The translations under genes were made by a program, and so were the position numbers. The notes below the pieces were generated by a model. It had not been told where the DNA came from. It did not search any database and saw only the letters and a program-made list of their open reading frames with translations. A DNA stretch of 64,000 bases, from the NCBI RefSeq assembly GCF_006265175.1, contig NZ_VDCQ01000029.1:38017-102016 (forward strand), written 5' to 3'. Every line of letters starts with the position of its first letter. Positions within the stretch are counted from its first letter, which is position 1. Source of the stretch: Paenibacillus hemerocallicola. Lineage in GTDB: Bacteria; Bacillota; Bacilli; Paenibacillales; NBRC-103111. Below are positions 7,489-17,026 of the stretch, one piece after another.

Positions 7489-8919
7489 TCACACGCCGCT
7501 TACCTGCGCGTTCCGTCTGGACAGCAGCTGCTCCAGCCGCTGCGTGGCGGCTTCCTCCGTCTCCAGTCCGGACCAGTACAGCTTCGCCTCGCGGTAGAAC
7601 ATGTCCAGCTCTTTAATGGACATGTTCAGGGCGCCGAACGTCCGGAATGTCGGGATAATGTCCCGATACATATGGAAGCGCGAAGGACGGTAGATGCTTT
7701 CCTTGCCGGTCCATTCCGCGGCCGGCTTCAAGCCCGGTATGCTGAGCGTTTTCTGGCGGATCATGAGCTGCGTCCGGTACGAGACCAGAAAATCGACGAA
7801 AATCCGGGCGCTGTCCTTTACCTTCGAATTGGCGTTGATGGCCAGTCCGATGAGCAGCAGCAGCGTCTTCGAATCGTTCAAGTACGGCAGCGGCGCGATA
7901 TCGTATTCGAACTCCTTGCGGCGCTCATGATGGTTCAAGCCCAAATACGTCGTCATAATCATCGATACTTTCTCGCTGAAGAACAGCTCTTCCGCATCGC
8001 CATCCTTCTCGGACAAAAAGAGCGGAAACCGATTCTGCAAATAAATCAGCTCGCGGCACGCCTTCAAGCTCTCCGTCAGCTGCTCGCCGTTAATGGAAAA
8101 GCTCCCCTTCTCGTCCCGTTCGAAAGGGATACCGCTCTGCAGGAGAAATACGGGCCAACGGTTGCTGGACGGAAAATGGAAATAGAAGCCGAGCCGTTCG
8201 TTCTCCACCGTCAGCTTCGACGCCTGCTCGAACAGAACGTTCCATCGCCAGCCGCTGTCCGGCTCCAGCACCTCTTTCTCCCGGAAGTGATCCTTGTTGT
8301 AGCATAAAATGAGAGGAGAGAATACAAAGGGCTGCGCCTTCAGCCGTCCTTTATTCGTCAGAGCCTCGGTCAGGAACGGGTATATATGCGGATTCGGCTC
8401 GAAGGTCTCCAGTTCATCCAACCCGTCGTTCAATCTGAAGTCGTCATAACCGTTGTAATTCATCGTAAAGACATCTAGCGCATCGTCGTCCATCATCGCC
8501 TTGACTCTGCCGTACGTGTTCAATGTGGAGGTAGTCGGAGTCAACTCGATGCGAATGCCGGGATACGCCTTGTGAAACTCCGCGATCAGCGTCTTCATGA
8601 TCGCCTCTTGGTACAGCGACGAGTGGCAGCCGAACTTCAGGACAACCGTGTCGTCCCGGGAAAATCGGGCTACTTTGTTGCCCACTCTCGGTATTTTCTC
8701 GATCAATCGTTCGGCTACGAGCACTTCCAATCCTTGACGGACCGACTTGTTGCTGACCCGGTACTGTTTGGCGTAAGCTTTCTCCGAAGGGAGGAAATCC
8801 CCCTCACGGAACACCCCGGTCATGATCTCGTTCCGAATGGCATCGACCATGCCTTCCAATCTCGCCTGAAAAGTCCTGCGGCTCGGTTTCTCCGAATCTT
8901 CCATGTTTCCCGCCACCAT
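7489..8919 (-). CDS. GntR-type winged-helix regulator fused to an extracellular-solute-binding-like domain
   Basis: A 476-residue cytoplasmic protein with no signal peptide. Residues about 18-90 are a GntR winged helix: IRNEIMTGVFREGDFLPSE, a recognition helix VSNKSVRQGLEVL, and a wing ending at NKVA. Residues about 95-460 resemble family 1 sugar-binding proteins (LKFGCHSSLYQEAIMKTLIA, a YNKDHF motif matching the YYNKDLF of the secreted binding proteins nearby, and WNVLFEQASKLT). The likely role is a one-component regulator sensing a sugar. The start is ATG 8919; an ATG at 8904 is an alternative with a weak GGCGGG site. It lies just beyond the giant heparinase-like gene, which it may control. 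A paralogous fusion is encoded at 17027. Confidence 0.8.
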   Translation of the reverse strand: MVAGNMEDSEKPSRRTFQARLEGMVDAIRNEIMTGVFREGDFLPSEKAYAKQYRVSNKSVRQGLEVLVAERLIEKIPRVGNKVARFSRDDTVVLKFGCHSSLYQEAIMKTLIAEFHKAYPGIRIELTPTTSTLNTYGRVKAMMDDDALDVFTMNYNGYDDFRLNDGLDELETFEPNPHIYPFLTEALTNKGRLKAQPFVFSPLILCYNKDHFREKEVLEPDSGWRWNVLFEQASKLTVENERLGFYFHFPSSNRWPVFLLQSGIPFERDEKGSFSINGEQLTESLKACRELIYLQNRFPLFLSEKDGDAEELFFSEKVSMIMTTYLGLNHHERRKEFEYDIAPLPYLNDSKTLLLLIGLAINANSKVKDSARIFVDFLVSYRTQLMIRQKTLSIPGLKPAAEWTGKESIYRPSRFHMYRDIIPTFRTFGALNMSIKELDMFYREAKLYWSGLETEEAATQRLEQLLSRRNAQVSGV

Positions 8920-8976
8920 CTGTTCGATATATTATGTACTTTAGCATACAGGAAGTTGCAGGCCGCTTCAAGAAAA

Positions 8977-9042
8977 GGCTCGACTCGCCCTTCATGCCGG
9001 AGAAGCCTCCACAGAGCTTCTCCGTTCCGGACGAATCGAGCC
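8977..9042 (-). terminator. Terminator of the 1604-residue heparinase-like gene
   Basis: On the minus strand GGCTCGATTCG pairs with CGAGTCGAGCC, enclosing an inner GAGAAGC/GCTTCTC stem, and TTTTCTT follows. It lies right after the stop of the giant gene. Confidence 0.7.
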
Positions 9043-9063
9043 GCACATTCATTCCGCTATCCC

Positions 9064-12000
9064 TTAACGGCGATAACGATACACTTCGCCATTGTCCAGC
9101 ACGATCCATGGCTTCGATTGTGCCTCTCCGGCCTTCAGCGCCGCGATCGGATGCCGGAAGCGGACCGTTTGCTCAATCGCGCCTTGGTCGGACAGCCGGA
9201 CCAGCAAGCCGTTATCGGCCGCGGCCCAATATTTGGCCGTACCGTTTTGGTTCGAGCCGTCGACCTGCAGTACGCGGTCCGCAATGGCGGTGCGGAAGCG
9301 AACCGTGCCGTCCGGGTTCAGCGCATAGAACTGGAAGCCGTCGGAGCCGGCCAACAGCTCCGGTATGCCGTCACCGTTATAATCGCCTTGGCGGATATCA
9401 TTCACCTCGCCGCCGACGTTCCGCTTCCATCTCTCCTGCAGCTTGCCGTTATAGCCGACGAACCGGACCTCGCTCTGCTTCGTGCCGAAGGCGATGACCG
9501 GCGCGGCGCCGGCGCTCGGGTGCCGGAACAGAGTCGCGACTTTCCAGCCCGGTCCTCCACCTGTTCCCCCACGGGTAACCTGCTTTTCGTTCCAGTAAGC
9601 ATAGTAGGCGTACTCCAGCGCGTACATCCCTTCATCCTTGCCGTCGCCGTCAAAATCGGCGAATTCCATATCCTCGATGCCGTAATAATACAGCAAATCC
9701 TCGTACTGCAATTTGCCGGCGGCGTCCAGTCCGTAAATGTATCGGAACTGCGAGCCGACCATGACCCACGGGGCCTGATCCGCTCCGTTCACATAAGCGA
9801 CCCTTACGTTCGTGATGCCCAGCAGATTGCCCTTGCGCTCGCGATGCGCGGTGTCGCTCGGGAACTTGTAATTCCACAGCTCCTGGCCCTGGGCATTCAG
9901 CGCATGCACGTACCAATTCTCGGTTGCGACGAATACGACCGGCTGGCCGTTCAACTGCTGGACGGTCACCTCGTTCACGCGTCCCGCCGCCGGGAACGTC
10001 CATAGAACGGTTCCCACTTCGTCTATCGCCTGCACTTTTCCGCCGATGCCGCCAAGTACGGCTTCCTCTTTGCCGTCGCCATTCAAATCGCCCCAAGCGC
10101 TGTCCGTCGCCCGCTCGGAAAATGCGTATACCCGCTGCCAATCGCGCGTACCTTCCGGACGGCCGGGACGATCGCCCGCACGGTCGCGACCGTAATCGTT
10201 GTTGTCGTATACAAGGTCATATCCGTTATCGTCATTCGCGACATAACCATCTTGATCGCGGTCCTGACCGCCTCGCGGCTTCCCTTGTCCCGGACGCTCT
10301 CTCTCCTTCAGCGCCCGCTCGAGCCGCTGATCCATCTGCCGATTCCACGCGGCGGTACCGCTCTCCAACGCTCCGCCCCGGATCGGGTCGCCTTCGGCAT
10401 CGTATTGAACCCGGTCTCTTCGCAGAGCATACGTCGCCCATTCGCCATTCGACGTATCCATCGCGAACATGACGGGCTCGGCGAATTGCAGCGTTTGCGA
10501 GCCGATGCGCACCCGGGTCGCTTCGGCGGCAAGCAGACGGCCCTCGCCGATCAGATGGAACTTCCCGTCGGAGCCGAAATCGGCCGTATCGAGAGCGGAC
10601 TGCACCGCATACCATTGCTTGTTGCGCTGCTTGATCTCGAGCGTGCTGTCATTCAACCGCCGCGTATTGACTTTCGGTCCGTCCTCCTTGCTGCTGGACA
10701 GCACATTGATGAAGCCGGCCTGTTCCCCGGCCGCATAGCCGCGCTCCTCCAGCACCTCGCTCAGCACCGTCTCCTTGTCGGCATATGGATACGGATATTC
10801 CGATTTCCAATATTTCATAAAATGGCCGTACCGGTCGATCGTCCGCAATTCCGAATCGTCCAAGCTTTCGATCGTCATCGAGACGCCCTGCTGCTCCGCC
10901 TCGAATCGGTCGTCGCGGAGTTTCGGCGTACCCATCGTCTGCCAATTGTTTTTCAGCACATAGCTGCCGGCTTCATTCAGCTTTATCTGGTCGTAGATCA
11001 AGTAGAACGAGCCGTTCGGGCTAATGATCGAACGCTCCCAGTCGGTACCGTTATAGTTCGGCACCGTGCTGCGGCTTACGCCGATCCCCTCGATGTCAGC
11101 CGCCCATTGCAGCTTGGCGAGAGGCGGCTTCTTCTGCTGCTCGCCATCCTTCACGATCACGAGCCCGGAATGATGCTCCGGCGTATTCTCGATATAATCG
11201 CGGTCGGTGAGGAACAACCGGCCGTTCGCGCTGTAATTGAGAATGGCGTTGCCGTCCTGATGCCCGTGCGCGCCGGCCGAGAAGCCGTCGACGATCAAAT
11301 AGCTGTCGTCCGGGCCGAAGCCTTCGCGGAACGTCATCTTGTGGAACGAATCCGGGAGGGCGACGTCGAGCTGAGTCTGCTCCGTGCTAAGCAGATCGTC
11401 GTAGATGCCTTGCTCGACGGGGTAAGCCTGCAGCTTCGGATGAGCTCCCTCGGGCGGCTCGGCCGCTTCGCTCAGTTTAACCGGCGTATACCGGTGAATC
11501 GGGTAGTCCAGATCGCTCATTCGCTGCCCCGGGAACGGCCCCGTCCTCGTCCTCTCGAGCAGGAAGCGGTACAGCGGATCGCCGTAGAACAGCGTCGCCG
11601 CATTCATCACCTGCGAATGTCCCCACGAGTAGGCGTTGCTGTAGCCGAACGGATACGTATCGCCGCCGCCCGACATCGTGCCCAGATTATCGATCATGAG
11701 CGCGTTCAGATCGGCGCTCGGACGCAAGCTGCGGGCGATGAAATCGAGATTGCCCGTCGCCATGCCGTAATCGATATTCGTCATCGGCACGTGCATCAAA
11801 TAATCCGATCCTTCGTCCAAGCTGATATAGGACGTATTGCCGGTAAAAATCCGTTCACCCAGCTGCCTCCACGCCGCCGTCTCCGGCAAATCGTAGTAGC
11901 CGCCGAAGTAAGTGCTCCCCGCAATCAGGGACAGCGCCGGGAATATTTGGTGATTCCAGCGCGGACCGCTGGCCTCGGCTTTCGTCAAATAGCCGTCCTT

Positions 12001-13878
12001 GGAGTTCGCTTCGTACGTAATATAGAAGGCCGAGACGATCTGCTTGCGCTCGAGCGCGCTGAATATCGGCGAAGCCTCCAGCACCGACCAGTTCTGGATG
12101 ATCGTATCGCCGTCGGTCCACATATTTTGCCTTTCGTTCAACTGCGTCCTCGCTTCGGCGGGATACCGGTTCACATAATTGGCATAGCCGACAAGCAGCT
12201 TCTTGTAAATTTCTCCGAAGCCGGCATGACCGGTCAGCAAATAATTTTCGCCGAATATTTTGATCCGGGACAGCACGTAGTGAAGGGATGCGGCATCCGT
12301 CTCGCTGCTCGCATTCGGCTTCAGCCGGGACAGCCACGTATTGACCGAGTTCAGCGCGGTTTGGACGTTGGCCGGCGTCGGATTGCCGTCATATTGCAGG
12401 TAAGAGGCCGCCTGAGCGGACAGCTTCGCTTCGAACAGCCACGGGATGACCGCCTCGCTCTGCGCTCCGACGATTTGCAGCAGCCGGTCCGTGCCGAGTC
12501 CGGCCCCCTCCAGATCGCTCGAGCCGATGACGACGGTGTTCCCGCCGAGCCCGAACGGATCGATTACCGTCTGCAGCTGGTAGCCTCCGTCGCCCGGATA
12601 TACCGCATCCGCATAAGACATGCGCAGTCCGTACAGCCGGGCCAGCTGCTCGTTGTTGCCGAGCGTCCCGAGTACGATCGCGGAGCCCGCCCAGCCGTCG
12701 CGGAACTTGTCGCGATTCGGTCCGACTACGCTGGCCTGTACGTTCCAGCGGCTTTGCAGCGCATCCGCGATCCTTGTGCCGAGCGCCTGCCAGGCCGCAT
12801 CCTCGGGAACTACGATCTGCAGACCGTGAACATCGGTGGCGCCGTGCAGAGGCCGCATCGGCAAGTTATGATAAGGCGGTATATCGTTCGGACTGAACAC
12901 ATTGACGTCGAGAGAAGCTTGAGCGCTTCCGTAAGTAGCCTTTACGACCGTCGCACCGGGCGATACTCCGCTGACGCTTCCGCCGACGGCCGTCGCCACA
13001 TCCGGTCGTTCGGACGCGTAGACTACCGTATTGTCATTCATAAGCCGCACATCTCCATTCGTGTAATGGCCGAACAAATAAACCGGCTCCGTACGTCCGA
13101 CATTCACGTTCAGCGATTCCGGATAGAAGCTTAAGCTTTGCAAGCTTCCCGCCGGGGCGATCGCCGCGTCGCGGATACGGACATTGTCCAAGTAAAACGT
13201 GCCGAGACCGGTCGATATCGTGGCGAAACGCAGCAAATTGACCGATGTCGCGGCCGTATCGCGGAAAGCCGTATCCTTGCGGATCAGAAGCGGCTTATCC
13301 CCGTCGAAAACGGTTATCGTTTTCTTCCCGGCCGCAGCGTCGAAGTCGACCCTGAACCGGTACCATTTGCCCGGCTCGTACGTTTCCCCGGTCGTTACGC
13401 GCGCGGCGCCGTTATAATATTCGATCGTCCCGTTGGCCAGCAGGCCGATCCACTCCACCGGCTTCGTACCCGATGGACCGGTGCTTTCGAGCAGCATGAC
13501 CAGCCGGTCGGCCGTATCCGCCTTGACCCACCATTCCACGCTGCCCCGTTCGACCGGCGCGAACGCCACGCGGCCGCCCATCGCCTTCGTCTTGTCGTTG
13601 TCCATAATTTTTACAGTCTTGGTGCCGCTGACCGCATACGTTTGATCCGTTACGGTCACTTCCGCGCTTGCGTTCGTCCAGCCCTGCTGTCCGTTCAGCG
13701 GGCCAAGGCTGAAATTCTCGAAATCATAAGCGATTTCCCCCGTGGCGGCATCAATCCGGTTGCCCGGCAGCCCGGCGAGCAAACCGCCGAAAGCGACGAC
13801 GACGGCCAACAGCAAACTGAGCGCCCCTCTGCCCGCCGCCGGATTAAGCCATTTCCGAAACTTGTGGAACCTCATCAT
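9064..13878 (-). CDS. Giant secreted heparinase II/III-like protein with LamG-like, Ig-like and beta-propeller parts
   Basis: A 1604-residue exported protein, probably degrading or binding an acidic polysaccharide outside the cell. In order: signal peptide (1-44); a concanavalin/LamG-like domain (about 50-235, starting YDFENFSLGPLNGQQGW); a bacterial Ig-like domain (about 245-325); an alpha-helical toroid region (about 340-800); a heparinase II/III-like beta domain with AGAHGHQDGNAILNY near 885; a linker rich in Asp, Arg and Gly (about 1200-1260) with a calcium-loop-like DRDQDGY; and a propeller of VCBS/FG-GAP-like repeats (GDLNGDGKEEAVLGG). ATG 13878 is supported by GGAGGGAG. A 1280-residue paralog is encoded at 22732-26574. 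The lyase role is inferred from fold-level similarity. Confidence 0.75.
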   Translation of the reverse strand: MMRFHKFRKWLNPAAGRGALSLLLAVVVAFGGLLAGLPGNRIDAATGEIAYDFENFSLGPLNGQQGWTNASAEVTVTDQTYAVSGTKTVKIMDNDKTKAMGGRVAFAPVERGSVEWWVKADTADRLVMLLESTGPSGTKPVEWIGLLANGTIEYYNGAARVTTGETYEPGKWYRFRVDFDAAAGKKTITVFDGDKPLLIRKDTAFRDTAATSVNLLRFATISTGLGTFYLDNVRIRDAAIAPAGSLQSLSFYPESLNVNVGRTEPVYLFGHYTNGDVRLMNDNTVVYASERPDVATAVGGSVSGVSPGATVVKATYGSAQASLDVNVFSPNDIPPYHNLPMRPLHGATDVHGLQIVVPEDAAWQALGTRIADALQSRWNVQASVVGPNRDKFRDGWAGSAIVLGTLGNNEQLARLYGLRMSYADAVYPGDGGYQLQTVIDPFGLGGNTVVIGSSDLEGAGLGTDRLLQIVGAQSEAVIPWLFEAKLSAQAASYLQYDGNPTPANVQTALNSVNTWLSRLKPNASSETDAASLHYVLSRIKIFGENYLLTGHAGFGEIYKKLLVGYANYVNRYPAEARTQLNERQNMWTDGDTIIQNWSVLEASPIFSALERKQIVSAFYITYEANSKDGYLTKAEASGPRWNHQIFPALSLIAGSTYFGGYYDLPETAAWRQLGERIFTGNTSYISLDEGSDYLMHVPMTNIDYGMATGNLDFIARSLRPSADLNALMIDNLGTMSGGGDTYPFGYSNAYSWGHSQVMNAATLFYGDPLYRFLLERTRTGPFPGQRMSDLDYPIHRYTPVKLSEAAEPPEGAHPKLQAYPVEQGIYDDLLSTEQTQLDVALPDSFHKMTFREGFGPDDSYLIVDGFSAGAHGHQDGNAILNYSANGRLFLTDRDYIENTPEHHSGLVIVKDGEQQKKPPLAKLQWAADIEGIGVSRSTVPNYNGTDWERSIISPNGSFYLIYDQIKLNEAGSYVLKNNWQTMGTPKLRDDRFEAEQQGVSMTIESLDDSELRTIDRYGHFMKYWKSEYPYPYADKETVLSEVLEERGYAAGEQAGFINVLSSSKEDGPKVNTRRLNDSTLEIKQRNKQWYAVQSALDTADFGSDGKFHLIGEGRLLAAEATRVRIGSQTLQFAEPVMFAMDTSNGEWATYALRRDRVQYDAEGDPIRGGALESGTAAWNRQMDQRLERALKERERPGQGKPRGGQDRDQDGYVANDDNGYDLVYDNNDYGRDRAGDRPGRPEGTRDWQRVYAFSERATDSAWGDLNGDGKEEAVLGGIGGKVQAIDEVGTVLWTFPAAGRVNEVTVQQLNGQPVVFVATENWYVHALNAQGQELWNYKFPSDTAHRERKGNLLGITNVRVAYVNGADQAPWVMVGSQFRYIYGLDAAGKLQYEDLLYYYGIEDMEFADFDGDGKDEGMYALEYAYYAYWNEKQVTRGGTGGGPGWKVATLFRHPSAGAAPVIAFGTKQSEVRFVGYNGKLQERWKRNVGGEVNDIRQGDYNGDGIPELLAGSDGFQFYALNPDGTVRFRTAIADRVLQVDGSNQNGTAKYWAAADNGLLVRLSDQGAIEQTVRFRHPIAALKAGEAQSKPWIVLDNGEVYRYRR

Positions 13879-13993
13879 TCATACTCCCTCCCGAACCGAA
13901 ACTTGTGTTCCCTTCGCGATAAGCCGATGTTCAATCATTCATCACGCGATCATTAGCGGCGCATCCTATCACCTCCTCCGAAAATAAACAACT

Positions 13994-14033
13994 AAAAAAG
14001 ACTGCCGCAATGATGTCTACTCATGCGGCAGCC
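13994..14033 (-). terminator. Intrinsic terminator after the hydroxyacid dehydrogenase gene
   Basis: On the minus strand GCTGCCGCA pairs with TGCGGCAGTC and TTTTTT follows, a few bases past the dehydrogenase stop and ahead of the giant heparinase-like gene. Confidence 0.85.
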
Positions 14034-14041
14034 TTTCCCTG

Positions 14042-15037
14042 TTATGCCAAAACGCTCATTTGCTCCTCTTTCACTTCGCCCTGCAGCTTCTCGCCCGCCA
14101 GCACGCGCTTTACCTCGTCAATCGCAAATTGCCCGATGCGCTTGATTCCGTTATTGACCGCTCCGGCAATGTGCGGCGTCAAAATGCAGTTCGGCAGGCT
14201 GCGAAAAGGATGATCGGGCGCCGGCGGCTCCGGATCGGTCACATCGAGGCAAGCGAACAGTCTGCCCTTCCGCAGCTCCTCGACAAGCGCATCCTCATCG
14301 ACGATCGATCCGCGCGCCGTATTGATCAGAATCGCGTCATCCTTCATTAAAGCAAGCCGATCGCGATCGAACATCTTATACGTCTCGGGAATCGACGGGG
14401 CGTGAATGGAGACGACGTCGCTCGTCGCGAGCACCTGCGCCAGCTCCGCCTTGATCACTCCGAGCTCGGTCGCCTGCGCGTCCGTCATGATCGGATCGTA
14501 GACCATAATGGTTACCTCGAAGTTGCGGAGCAAACGGATATAATGCTTGCCGGCCTGACCTGCGCCGATGACTCCGACGGTTACCTGATACAGCTCGCGG
14601 ATCCGCTCCTTGCCTGCGTTCCAGCCTCCGCCGCGGGTCGTCTGCGAGAGCTGCCACATATTTTTCAACGAAGTAATGGTCAGTCCTAGCGCAGTCTCGG
14701 CGACGCCCCTGCCAAGCGGGCCATTGCCGCTCGAAACGCGGATGCCCCGCTCCCACAGCTCGGGAGTTACGATTCCTTTGACGGTTCCGGCGGCATGCAT
14801 AACCGCCTTGAGCCCCGGAGTCCGATCCAGAATGTCCTGCGTCAATTTGGAGCATCCCCATGAGGTGATGGCGAAGTCGGCCCCTGCGATCACTTCCTTC
14901 AGCGTTTCCGGCTGAGGCGAACCTTCCTTGACGTTTCGCACGACGGTACCAATGGCCTCAAGCTGCTTCCAATGCGAATCGTCAAAGATTCGTTCCTGTA
15001 TTCTCGGTTCCGGCAGTATGGCTATTTTGACTCCCAT
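14042..15037 (-). CDS. D-isomer-specific 2-hydroxyacid dehydrogenase (NAD-binding)
   Basis: A 331-residue cytoplasmic oxidoreductase of the phosphoglycerate/2-hydroxyacid dehydrogenase family. The Rossmann motif is VGVIGAGQAGKHY (about 155-166). The catalytic triad is visible: Arg242 (NTARGSIVDEDAL), Glu270 (DVTDPEPPAPDHP) and His289 (LTPHIAG). It interconverts a 2-keto acid and a D-2-hydroxy acid with NAD(P)H. ATG 15037 has GGAGATGGAGAAGGAAC upstream. The gene follows a sugar-binding lipoprotein gene by about 39 bp, apparently in one transcript, which suggests a role in catabolism of the imported compound and not in serine synthesis. The exact substrate is unknown. Confidence 0.9.
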   Translation of the reverse strand: MGVKIAILPEPRIQERIFDDSHWKQLEAIGTVVRNVKEGSPQPETLKEVIAGADFAITSWGCSKLTQDILDRTPGLKAVMHAAGTVKGIVTPELWERGIRVSSGNGPLGRGVAETALGLTITSLKNMWQLSQTTRGGGWNAGKERIRELYQVTVGVIGAGQAGKHYIRLLRNFEVTIMVYDPIMTDAQATELGVIKAELAQVLATSDVVSIHAPSIPETYKMFDRDRLALMKDDAILINTARGSIVDEDALVEELRKGRLFACLDVTDPEPPAPDHPFRSLPNCILTPHIAGAVNNGIKRIGQFAIDEVKRVLAGEKLQGEVKEEQMSVLA

Positions 15038-15076
15038 GTTCCTTCTCCATCTCCTATTCGTCGATCAAGCTATCTG

Positions 15077-16402
15077 TTATTTTTTTGCCTTTTCCTTCTC
15101 GAGCTCCGCCTTCAGCTTCTCGTCGATCTCGCGCAGCGCCGTGTTAATATCCTTCTTGCCTTGCGCCACCTCGATGAAAGCATTGCCTACGAGGTTTTGC
15201 TGCGTTCCTCCCGGAACGGTGACTTCCCCCATTTTGCGTTTCGGCGTATAGTTGGCGGGTTTATAGAAGTTGATCGCATTCATGTTTTTCTTGCTGTAGA
15301 CCGGATCGGACTGACCGAGCACCTTCGCGATCTCCGGATTGTTCAGTGTCGTCGGTATGCCCAGCTTCGAGTCGGATATCTGAGATTCGTCGGACAGCAT
15401 CGCCATGATCATCTCGAACGCCTCGTCCTTATGCTTGCTCGTATTCGTAATCGCCCAGTAGGCGGGTCCGCGCTGCGGCATCAAATTTGGTCCGTCGTTG
15501 AACTTTGGATAGGATACGATATCCCAGTTCACTTCCGGAGGAATGACGAGATAAATGTTATGCTGGTTCGTCATCAATGCGACGTTGCCTTTGTTGAACG
15601 CTTTGTCTTCCAGACTGGACGTACTCTCGATCGTATTGCTCGGGATTTGGTAAAACCGGAGCAGGTTTTGGAACAGCGTGCTCCATTTTGCAGAATCGTG
15701 CAATCCATCGGCAGTCGGACTGAGAATCGGCAGCGACAGCACGTTGTCGCGCAGCGTGTTGACCGGATTGGCGCTGAAGCCGCGGTATACCGTCCCGCCG
15801 TCCACGCGCGTCATCTTCTTGGCCAGCTCGTGCAATTCATCCCACGTCATGCCGTCCTTCGGATAAGCGACGCCGAACTTATCGAACAAGTCCTTGTTGT
15901 AATAAAGCGCTTGCGGGAAATAAGGCGGTACGGGCAAGCCGTAAAGGGCGCCGGTGCCGCCGGCATCGACGATTTCGTCAATAAACACTTTGTTGAAACG
16001 ATTAACATCGTACTTGTACTTTTTAACCATTTCGGTCAAATCGTATCCGATTTTATAATCCAGATACCCGGTCTGCAGCGTCGGGACGTCGGTCCGGATA
16101 ATGTCCGGTATTTTATTGGCGGCGACCAGATCGGATATCGTCTGTCCTTTGCCGCTCATAATATATTCGATCGTAACGTGCGGGAACTTCTGCTTCAGCG
16201 TGGCGCTGAAACGTTTGTCGAACTCCTCTTGCGAAACCCCGGCCGTGAAGATCGTCATCGTATACGGCTCTTTCGGCTTCTCCTCCGCTTTCTTGTCCGT
16301 CGAGCCGGCCGCCCCCGTACCTCCGCTTCCTTGACCGCCGCAGGCCGAAACCAGTACGGAAGTCATCAAGGTAAGAGCTACCAATTTGCTTTTTGTTTTC
16401 AT
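15077..16402 (-). CDS. Extracellular solute-binding lipoprotein (family 1), no permease nearby
   Basis: A 441-residue carbohydrate-type ABC binding protein. The signal peptide ends in the lipobox VSAC with Cys21. It has the motif YYNKDLFDKFGVAYPKDGM shared by the other five binding proteins of this window, and a Lys/Glu-rich helical C-terminal tail. It should sit on the outer membrane face and hand a sugar or oligosaccharide to an ABC permease. The next gene is the 2-hydroxyacid dehydrogenase, not a permease. It is divergent from the GntR fusion regulator at 17027 across a 620-bp control region, so that regulator is its likely controller. Confidence 0.88.
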   Translation of the reverse strand: MKTKSKLVALTLMTSVLVSACGGQGSGGTGAAGSTDKKAEEKPKEPYTMTIFTAGVSQEEFDKRFSATLKQKFPHVTIEYIMSGKGQTISDLVAANKIPDIIRTDVPTLQTGYLDYKIGYDLTEMVKKYKYDVNRFNKVFIDEIVDAGGTGALYGLPVPPYFPQALYYNKDLFDKFGVAYPKDGMTWDELHELAKKMTRVDGGTVYRGFSANPVNTLRDNVLSLPILSPTADGLHDSAKWSTLFQNLLRFYQIPSNTIESTSSLEDKAFNKGNVALMTNQHNIYLVIPPEVNWDIVSYPKFNDGPNLMPQRGPAYWAITNTSKHKDEAFEMIMAMLSDESQISDSKLGIPTTLNNPEIAKVLGQSDPVYSKKNMNAINFYKPANYTPKRKMGEVTVPGGTQQNLVGNAFIEVAQGKKDINTALREIDEKLKAELEKEKAKK

Positions 16403-16566
16403 CGCAGCTTTCCCCCAACTAATTTGTTTGATTGCATGTTCACATATTCATACATCTTCTATATCCGTACGCGAATCCCGGACTGCCGTTCGCGCTGGTC
16501 GCGCTGGTGCCCGTTCACCTCCCCCTTTATCGCTCCCACGATGCCGCTCTAGTTGATTGGTTTATA

Positions 16567-16826
16567 CGTGGTTCCCAATAAGCTACAACTTCATTTTAGA
16601 AAGCGCTTCATTTTTTGTCAACTGGTTTATTTCCAACGTTCAACAAAGTTCGCATGATCGTTTCAAATGAAAACGGATACATCTTTGCTATATAAGGATT
16701 ATATGCTTTTAAAATAATTTCAAAAACCGATTTACGAATAAAAGATCCGCCAATCGTGGTTCCCAACTATAAATACTAAGAAACCAGATTTCGTTTGGTT
16801 TACGACGCAATTCTCTGGTTTCCCAA
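16567..16826. promoter_or_regulatory. Control region with repeated TGGTT(T)CCCAA words between divergent genes
   Basis: The gap 16403-17026 contains no gene. CGTGGTTCCCAA occurs twice in direct orientation (16567-16578 and 16755-16766) and a near copy CTGGTTTCCCAA at 16815-16826. An inverted repeat AAACCA-N8-TGGTTT lies at 16782-16801, and AAAGCGCTT, a weak cre-like core, at about 16599-16608. These are candidate operators for the GntR fusion regulator; a TATAAT hexamer at 16967-16972 probably belongs to the regulator promoter. Confidence 0.4.
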
Positions 16827-17026
16827 AACTGCAACGGCACAATGCACGAACAAAAGGAGACTGGTCTTCCTAAGCGGGGAGAGGTTTGTAAAAAAAAAGG
16901 GGGGGGCCGAGGTTCGATGCTTATTCAAAGTATAGATTCCCGATGAATCATTCGTCCCGCATTGTGTATAATGAAAGTATTTCCTGCTTATCAGAGGCGC
17001 GGCGAAAGGGGATTTATTGGAAGCCA

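Noticed and set aside
10252..13134. A 960-codon plus-strand frame opposite the giant heparinase-like gene
   Set aside because: It is the antisense shadow of a high-GC gene; it has no domain pattern and no ribosome site, while the minus strand carries clear signal peptide and domains.
16599..16608. A cre site in front of the binding-protein gene at 15077
   Set aside because: GAAAGCGCTTC has the right core, but the outer TG and CA positions do not fit the 14-bp consensus; noted only as weak.
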